Notes under the pieces: model-generated
Seen by the model: only the letters and a program-made list of their open reading frames with translations
Databases searched by the model: none
What the model was told of the DNA's origin: nothing
Source: Bacillota bacterium
Lineage (GTDB): Bacteria; Bacillota; Clostridia; Lachnospirales; Lachnospiraceae
Assembly (NCBI GenBank): GCA_023420935.1
Contig: JAEZUR010000025.1
Location: 1-27,655 of the forward strand
Length of the DNA stretch: 27,655 nucleotides
Reading direction: 5' to 3'
Part shown: piece after piece, positions 23,095 through 27,655 of the stretch
Layout: each line of letters opens with the position of its first letter
Position numbering within the stretch: position 1 is the first letter of the stretch
Position numbers and translations under genes: made by a program

Positions 23095-25734
23095 ATGGAT
23101 GAGAATATCTTTGATAAGGTACATGAGGTAGACCTTAAGAAAACCATGGAAACGTCATATATTGACTATGCCATGTCAGTTATTGCTGCCCGTGCCCTTC
23201 CGGATGTAAGAGATGGATTAAAACCGGTACAAAGAAGAATTTTATATGCAATGATAGAATTAAATAACGGCCCAGATAAGCCACATCGTAAATGTGCGCG
23301 TATTGTCGGTGATGCAATGGGTAAGTATCACCCTCATGGTGACAGTTCTATTTATGGTGCACTTGTTAATCTAGCTCAGGAGTGGTCAACAAGATATCCT
23401 TTGGTAGATGGACATGGTAACTTTGGTTCTGTGGATGGTGATGGTGCCGCTGCTATGCGTTATACAGAGGCCCGTCTTAGCAAAATATCTATGGAAATGC
23501 TGTCAGATATCAATAAGAATACAGTTGATTTTGTACCAAACTTTGATGAAACAGAAAAAGAACCAGTTGTTCTTCCATCAAGATATCCTAACTTACTAGT
23601 AAATGGTACTTCTGGTATAGCAGTTGGTATGGCTACTAATATACCACCTCATAATTTAAAAGAAATCATCAATGCTGTTATTCAAATTATTGATAACAAT
23701 GTGGAAGAAGATAGAAAAACTACAATCGAAGAGATTCTTAAGATTGTAAAAGGACCAGATTTTCCAACTGGAGCTACAATTCTTGGTACACGTGGTATTG
23801 ATGAAGCATATCGTACAGGCCGTGGTAAGATTCGTGTGCGTGCTGTTACAAACATTGAACCTATGGCCAACGGAAAGAATAGAATTGTAGTTACAGAATT
23901 ACCATACATGGTTAATAAAGCAAGATTAATTGAAAAGATTGCGGAATTACATAGAGATAAAAAGGTAGATGGAATTACAGAACTAAGAGATGAGTCAGAT
24001 CGTCAAGGTATGAGAATTTGTATCGAACTTCGAAGAGACGCGAATGCTAATGTTGTATTAAATCAGTTATATAAACATACACAACTACAAGATACCTTTG
24101 GGGTTATCATGTTAGCGTTAGTAAATAATGAGCCAAGAGTAATGAATATTCTACAAATGTTAGAGTACTATTTATTACATCAGGAAGAAGTTGTTACAAG
24201 AAGAGTACAATATGATTTAAATAAAGCGGAGGAAAGAGCGCATATTTTAAAAGGTTTGCTCATTGCTTTGGATCATATTGATGAAGTAATAAGTATTATA
24301 CGTTCCTCTAGAAATGGAGCCATTGCAAAAGAACGTTTAATTGAACGTTTTTCATTATCCGAAGTTCAGGCCCAGGCAATCATTGACATGAGACTTCGTG
24401 CATTAACAGGCTTAGAAAGAGAAAAATTAGAAGCAGAATATGCCGAACTTATGGAGAAAATTGCAGAATTCAAAGCAATCTTAGGAGATAGAAAGAAACT
24501 TCTAGCCGTTATTAAAGAAGAAATCATTGTTATTCGAGATAAATTTGGTGATGAAAGAAGAACATCCATTGGATTTGATGAATTTGATATTTCGACAGAA
24601 GACCTAATTCCAAGAGAAAATGTAGTAATTGCTATGACAAGTCTTGGTTATATTAAGAGAATGACAATGGATAATTTTAAGAGTCAACATCGTGGTGGTA
24701 AAGGAATTAAGGGAATGCAAACCATTGAAGAAGACTTTATTGAAGATCTTTTAATGACAACAACTCACCATTATATTATGTTCTTTACTAATAAGGGTAG
24801 AGTATATCGATTAAAAGCATATGAAATACCAGAATCTAGTAGAACTGCAAGAGGTACAGCAATTGTTAACCTATTACAATTGCTACCAGAAGAAAAAATT
24901 ACCTCAATTATTCCTTTAAGAGAGTACCAAGATAATAGATACTTATTTATGGCAACAAAGAGAGGTATTGTTAAAAAGACCCCAATAAGGGATTATGAAA
25001 ATATTAGAAAATCTGGATTACAGGCAATTAATTTACGTGAAGATGATGAATTAATTGAAGTTAAATCTACAAATCGTAAAAAAGATATTATACTTGTAAC
25101 CAAAAATGGACAGTGTATTCGATTTAATGAAAGAGATGTAAGACCTACTGGTAGAACCTCCATGGGTGTAATCGGAATGAATCTATCCTATGATGATGAA
25201 ATTATAGGAATGCAGCTTAATACTCAAGGTCAATATTTATTACTAGTTTCGGAATTTGGTATGGGTAAACGAACGAACATAGATGAGTTTACTACTCAAA
25301 GAAGAGGCGGTAAAGGAGTTAAGTGTTATAAGATTACCGAAAAAACTGGTAATGTAGTTGGAGTGAAAGCAGTAGATGAAGATAATGAAATAATGATTAT
25401 TACAACAGAAGGTATTATTATTCGTTTAATGATTAATGACATCTCAAATCTTGGTAGAATTACATCTGGAGTAAAATTAATGAATTTCGATTCTTCTAAT
25501 ATTACAGTAGCAAGTATTGCTAAAGTAAGAGAAAGTAATGAAAATGTGTCTGAAGAAGAAGTATTAAAACACTTAGAAGAAGAACTGGAAAAAGAAGATA
25601 AGGATGCAGATAATCAGGAAGAAGATAGTTATGATGATTATGATGAGATTCCAGAAGATTCTTTAGAAAGCGAAATTATGGATGAATTATTACAAAGAGC
25701 AGAAGAAGATAATAATTCGGATGATCTAGAATAA
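23095..25734 (+). CDS. gyrA: DNA gyrase subunit A
   Basis: The DNA-cleaving and rejoining subunit of gyrase. The 879-residue product has catalytic Tyr123 in AAMRYTEARL and the quinolone-resistance region HPHGDSSIYGALV. There Ser84 corresponds to E. coli S83 and Gly88 to D87. The C-terminal beta-pinwheel carries the GyrA box QRRGGKG; an earlier QHRGGKG is a repeat-like relative. The last 58 residues or so form a very acidic tail rich in Glu/Asp. The ATG follows GGAGG, 15 bases after gyrB. Confidence 0.98.
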   Translation: MDENIFDKVHEVDLKKTMETSYIDYAMSVIAARALPDVRDGLKPVQRRILYAMIELNNGPDKPHRKCARIVGDAMGKYHPHGDSSIYGALVNLAQEWSTRYPLVDGHGNFGSVDGDGAAAMRYTEARLSKISMEMLSDINKNTVDFVPNFDETEKEPVVLPSRYPNLLVNGTSGIAVGMATNIPPHNLKEIINAVIQIIDNNVEEDRKTTIEEILKIVKGPDFPTGATILGTRGIDEAYRTGRGKIRVRAVTNIEPMANGKNRIVVTELPYMVNKARLIEKIAELHRDKKVDGITELRDESDRQGMRICIELRRDANANVVLNQLYKHTQLQDTFGVIMLALVNNEPRVMNILQMLEYYLLHQEEVVTRRVQYDLNKAEERAHILKGLLIALDHIDEVISIIRSSRNGAIAKERLIERFSLSEVQAQAIIDMRLRALTGLEREKLEAEYAELMEKIAEFKAILGDRKKLLAVIKEEIIVIRDKFGDERRTSIGFDEFDISTEDLIPRENVVIAMTSLGYIKRMTMDNFKSQHRGGKGIKGMQTIEEDFIEDLLMTTTHHYIMFFTNKGRVYRLKAYEIPESSRTARGTAIVNLLQLLPEEKITSIIPLREYQDNRYLFMATKRGIVKKTPIRDYENIRKSGLQAINLREDDELIEVKSTNRKKDIILVTKNGQCIRFNERDVRPTGRTSMGVIGMNLSYDDEIIGMQLNTQGQYLLLVSEFGMGKRTNIDEFTTQRRGGKGVKCYKITEKTGNVVGVKAVDEDNEIMIITTEGIIIRLMINDISNLGRITSGVKLMNFDSSNITVASIAKVRESNENVSEEEVLKHLEEELEKEDKDADNQEEDSYDDYDEIPEDSLESEIMDELLQRAEEDNNSDDLE

Positions 25735-25744
25735 TACTTATACC

Positions 25745-25803
25745 AATAAGTAATGTAGATGTAATGCATAATATTATTTTATGTTTACGCTACATTACTT
25801 ATT
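25745..25803 (+). terminator. Hairpin after gyrA, probable terminator
   Basis: A perfect 14-bp stem (25745–25758 with 25790–25803) encloses a 31-base loop and is followed by a modest T-rich tract. It lies 11 bases after the gyrA stop and before the fumarase ribosome site. The long loop and weak T-tract make termination partial or conditional. Confidence 0.55.
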
Positions 25804-25827
25804 TTATGTTAATCGTAGGAGGAGAAC

Positions 25828-26670
25828 ATGAGAACAATTCATACAGAAGCAATCATTAAAAATATTAAAGAGATGTGCATTGAAGCAAATTACTATCTTT
25901 CTGGAGATATGGAGAAAGCAGTACTAGAATCAATAGAAAATGAGAAATCTACACTAGGAAAACAAGTGTTAGGTCAATTAAAGGAAAACATAGAGATTGC
26001 CAAAGAAGATCAAATACCTATTTGTCAGGATACTGGTATGGCAATTGTGTTTGTAAAGATTGGACAAGATGTTCATATTGAAGGTATGTTACTTGAAGAC
26101 GCAATCAATGAAGGCATACGTCAAGGTTATGAAGAAGGGTATTTAAGAAAATCTGTGGTGGGTGATCCTCTAATTAGAGAAAATACAAAAGATAATACAC
26201 CTGGAATTATTCATTATGAAATTATACCAGGTGAAAAAATTGAGATTACAGTAGCACCAAAAGGATTTGGAAGTGAAAATATGAGTAGAGTTTATATGTT
26301 AAAGCCTTCAGATGGAATCGATGGTGTTAAGAATGCTGTAATAGAAACCGTAAAATTAGCAGGTCCAAATGCTTGTCCACCAATGGTATTAGGTGTAGGT
26401 ATTGGGGGAAGTTTTGAGAAATGTACTTATTTGGCTAAAAAAGCATTAACAAGAAATTTGAATGACCATTCTAAGACCGAATATATTAAAAACTTAGAAT
26501 ATGAATTACTAAATACTATTAACAAACTAGGAATAGGCCCAGGTGGACTTGGTGGTACAACGACTGCATTAGCAGTTAATATAGAAACATTTCCGACTCA
26601 CATTGCAGGACTTCCAGTAGCAATTAATATATGCTGTCATGTAAATAGACATGTTAATCGAATAATATAG
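25828..26670 (+). CDS. fumA: Class I fumarate hydratase, alpha subunit
   Basis: With the next gene, forms an oxygen-sensitive [4Fe-4S] hydratase that interconverts fumarate and malate (or the related tartrate dehydratase). The 280-residue product is the N-terminal part of single-chain class I fumarases. Cys66 (PICQDTG), Cys183 (GPNACPP) and Cys269/270 (NICCHVNRH) are the likely cluster ligands. Other conserved segments are RENTKDNTPGIIHYE and GPGGLGGTTTALAV. The ATG follows AGGAGGAG. The Fe-S enzyme fits an anaerobe. Fumarase is preferred to tartrate dehydratase by genome context, not by a diagnostic residue. Confidence 0.9.
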   Translation: MRTIHTEAIIKNIKEMCIEANYYLSGDMEKAVLESIENEKSTLGKQVLGQLKENIEIAKEDQIPICQDTGMAIVFVKIGQDVHIEGMLLEDAINEGIRQGYEEGYLRKSVVGDPLIRENTKDNTPGIIHYEIIPGEKIEITVAPKGFGSENMSRVYMLKPSDGIDGVKNAVIETVKLAGPNACPPMVLGVGIGGSFEKCTYLAKKALTRNLNDHSKTEYIKNLEYELLNTINKLGIGPGGLGGTTTALAVNIETFPTHIAGLPVAINICCHVNRHVNRII

Positions 26671-26714
26671 AAATTTATAACCATAATATATAGAAGGAAA
26701 GGTGAAAATAATAT

Positions 26715-27269
26715 ATGGATAAGTATATTAAGACTCCTATTAATAATTCAATAACAAAAGACTTAAGGGCAGGCGATTATGTATATATAACGGGGGTAAT
26801 TTATACGGCTAGAGATGCTGCTCACAAAAGAATGTATGAAAGTATATTGGCAAAAGATCAGATTCCATTTGAACTTAAAAATAATATTGTATATTACCTA
26901 GGGCCGACACCAGCCAGAGAAGGAATGGTAATAGGTTCAGCAGGACCCACAACTAGTAGTCGAATGGATAAATATACTCCACTTCTTATGGATCATGGAT
27001 TACTTGGTATGATAGGTAAGGGAAAACGCAGTCCTGAGGTAATTGATGCAATAAAGAAACATCAGGGAGTTTACTTTGCCGCCGTTGGAGGAGCAGGTGC
27101 TTTATTATCAAAGTGTATTACCTCCTCTAAAGTAATTGCATACGATGACTTAGGAACAGAGGCAATTAGAGAATTATATGTAGTCAATTTCCCAGTGATT
27201 GTTGTAATAGATTCTATGGGAAATAACTTATATGAAACGGCTGTAAAAGAATTTTGTGAAATTGATTAA
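26715..27269 (+). CDS. fumB: Class I fumarate hydratase, beta subunit
   Basis: The C-terminal partner of the hydratase, supplying substrate-binding residues. The 184-residue product has the swivelling domain signatures GVIYTARDAAHKRM, YLGPTPAREGMVIGSAGPTTSSRMD and GKGKRSPEV, plus the glycine-rich YFAAVGGAGALLSK. The length matches stand-alone beta subunits. It starts 44 bases after the alpha gene with GAAAGGTG upstream, and the pair is an obvious operon. The symbol follows two-subunit usage, not the E. coli fumB paralogue. Confidence 0.9.
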   Translation: MDKYIKTPINNSITKDLRAGDYVYITGVIYTARDAAHKRMYESILAKDQIPFELKNNIVYYLGPTPAREGMVIGSAGPTTSSRMDKYTPLLMDHGLLGMIGKGKRSPEVIDAIKKHQGVYFAAVGGAGALLSKCITSSKVIAYDDLGTEAIRELYVVNFPVIVVIDSMGNNLYETAVKEFCEID

Positions 27270-27286
27270 AAAACAGCAAAAAGTGA

Positions 27287-27315
27287 TTGACAAAGATGCT
27301 TGTCTTTGATATACT
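27287..27315 (+). promoter_or_regulatory. tRNA-Ser promoter
   Basis: A perfect −35 TTGACA (27287–27292), 17-base spacer and TATACT (27310–27315) form a near-consensus promoter 52 bases before the tRNA. The spacer contains CAAAGA/TCTTTG (27291–27296 with 27303–27308). A TGCGTC-T-GACGCA palindrome (27322–27334) sits at the predicted transcription start. Confidence 0.85.
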
Positions 27316-27367
27316 AATTCTTGCGTCTGACGCATAAAAAAAAATATTGAACATCAAGTTCAGCTAT

Positions 27368-27455
27368 GGAGAAATACTCAAGAGGCTGAAGAGGCGCCCC
27401 TGCTAAGGGTGTAGGTCGTTTGCGCGGCGCGAGGGTTCAAATCCCTCTTTCTCCG
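27368..27455 (+). tRNA. tRNA-Ser (anticodon GCU)
   Basis: An 88-base tRNA. The acceptor stem is GGAGAAA/TTTCTCC with discriminator G (27455). The anticodon stem CGCCC/GGGTG encloses loop CTGCTAA with anticodon GCT, reading AGC/AGU. The long variable arm is typical of serine tRNA, and the T-arm is GAGGG-TTCAAAT-CCCTC. CCA is not encoded and must be added. Confidence 0.95.
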
Positions 27456-27477
27456 TTTTAATTTACTAAGCGTCAAC

Positions 27478-27519
27478 AAAAAAACATTCAAAAAAAACTT
27501 AAAACTTTTTCAAAAAAGT
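27478..27519 (+). promoter_or_regulatory. A/T-tract UP-like element of the rRNA promoter
   Basis: Phased A-runs and a T-run directly upstream of the −35 resemble the UP elements that raise rRNA promoter activity through the RNA polymerase alpha subunit. ACTTTTT and AAAAAAGT are also complementary and could form a hairpin ending the tRNA transcript, but no clear T-tail follows. Confidence 0.5.
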
Positions 27520-27520
27520 G

Positions 27521-27549
27521 TTGACAAGCAAATATGAATGTGATAAACT
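27521..27549 (+). promoter_or_regulatory. rRNA operon promoter
   Basis: TTGACA (27521–27526) and TAAACT (27544–27549) are 17 bases apart. They are followed by a leader that leads into pre-16S sequence beyond the window. Confidence 0.8.
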
Positions 27550-27555
27550 ATTATT

Positions 27556-27655
27556 CGCTGACACGCCAAACGGCAGACAGCAAAACAAAAAGAACTTTGA
27601 TAATTGAATAATAAAACAACCCTGAAAATTCTAAGCGTGTTCACAAGTTTTAACT
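27556..27655 (+). other. Pre-16S rRNA leader, truncated by the window end
   Basis: The transcribed leader contains GAACTTTGATAATTGAA (about 27591–27607), close to the boxA-type antitermination region of Firmicutes rrn operons. An AACCCTGAAAATTCT segment follows. The mature 16S start (…GAGTTTGATC…) is not reached, so the rRNA gene itself is outside the window. The call rests on leader pattern and origin-proximal location. Confidence 0.7.

Noticed and set aside
1..27655. CRISPR array, prophage, integron or intact insertion sequence
   Set aside because: No regularly spaced direct repeats, transposase, integrase or phage genes were found; the layout is a conserved origin region.

Overview
The window spans a Firmicutes chromosome replication origin. 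The order rpmH–dnaA–dnaN–yaaA–recF–gyrB–gyrA lies to the right. The order rnpA–yidD–yidC–jag–mnmE–mnmG–rsmG, then parA/parB, lies to the left. Low GC, many TTG/GTG starts, a bifunctional AdhE, a two-subunit class I fumarase directly after gyrA, and a parB-linked DUF4446 gene point to an anaerobic clostridial organism. The best guess is Lachnospiraceae, resembling ethanol-producing Lachnoclostridium (Clostridium) phytofermentans. That assignment comes from remembered gene order and protein style, not from a database search.

Left arm (1–16482). Bases 1–128 hold stacked inverted repeats without a recognised gene. adhE (204–2828) has a well-formed promoter, a near-perfect Rex operator in its leader and a strong terminator. 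A parA–parB–DUF4446 operon follows, with three perfect parS sites within 1.34 kb: one inside parB, one upstream of parA, and one at the exact centre of a 44-bp perfect palindrome after degU. A DegS/DegU-like two-component pair comes next. Then comes a membrane-anchored alpha/beta-hydrolase-fold protein that appears to have lost its nucleophile and acid; it is the only left-arm gene transcribed toward the origin. The remainder is the rpmH–rnpA–yidD–yidC–khpB–mnmE–mnmG–rsmG–GNAT cluster, reading away from the origin. It covers ribosome and tRNA maturation, membrane protein insertion and RNA binding. rpmH is a 44-residue gene at 16348–16482.

Origin (16483–18631). The origin is bipartite. One DnaA-box cluster precedes dnaA; a second lies between dnaA and dnaN and is followed by a C-run, CTA/TTA triplets and an AT-only tract that looks like the unwinding element.

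Right arm (18632–27655). dnaN, an S4-domain gene, recF, gyrB and gyrA form a replication/topology cluster. fumA/fumB follow, then tRNA-Ser(GCU) with its own consensus promoter. Last comes an rRNA operon promoter with an A/T-rich UP-like element and the pre-16S leader; the 16S gene starts beyond the window.

The window is mostly ordinary core genome. The points worth a second look are the parS–hairpin fusions, the degenerate head-on hydrolase, Asn in place of the groove Arg in YidC, the structured sequence at the left edge, and the hairpin between rpmH and rnpA. I found no CRISPR array, no intact mobile element and no convincing previously undescribed multi-gene system.
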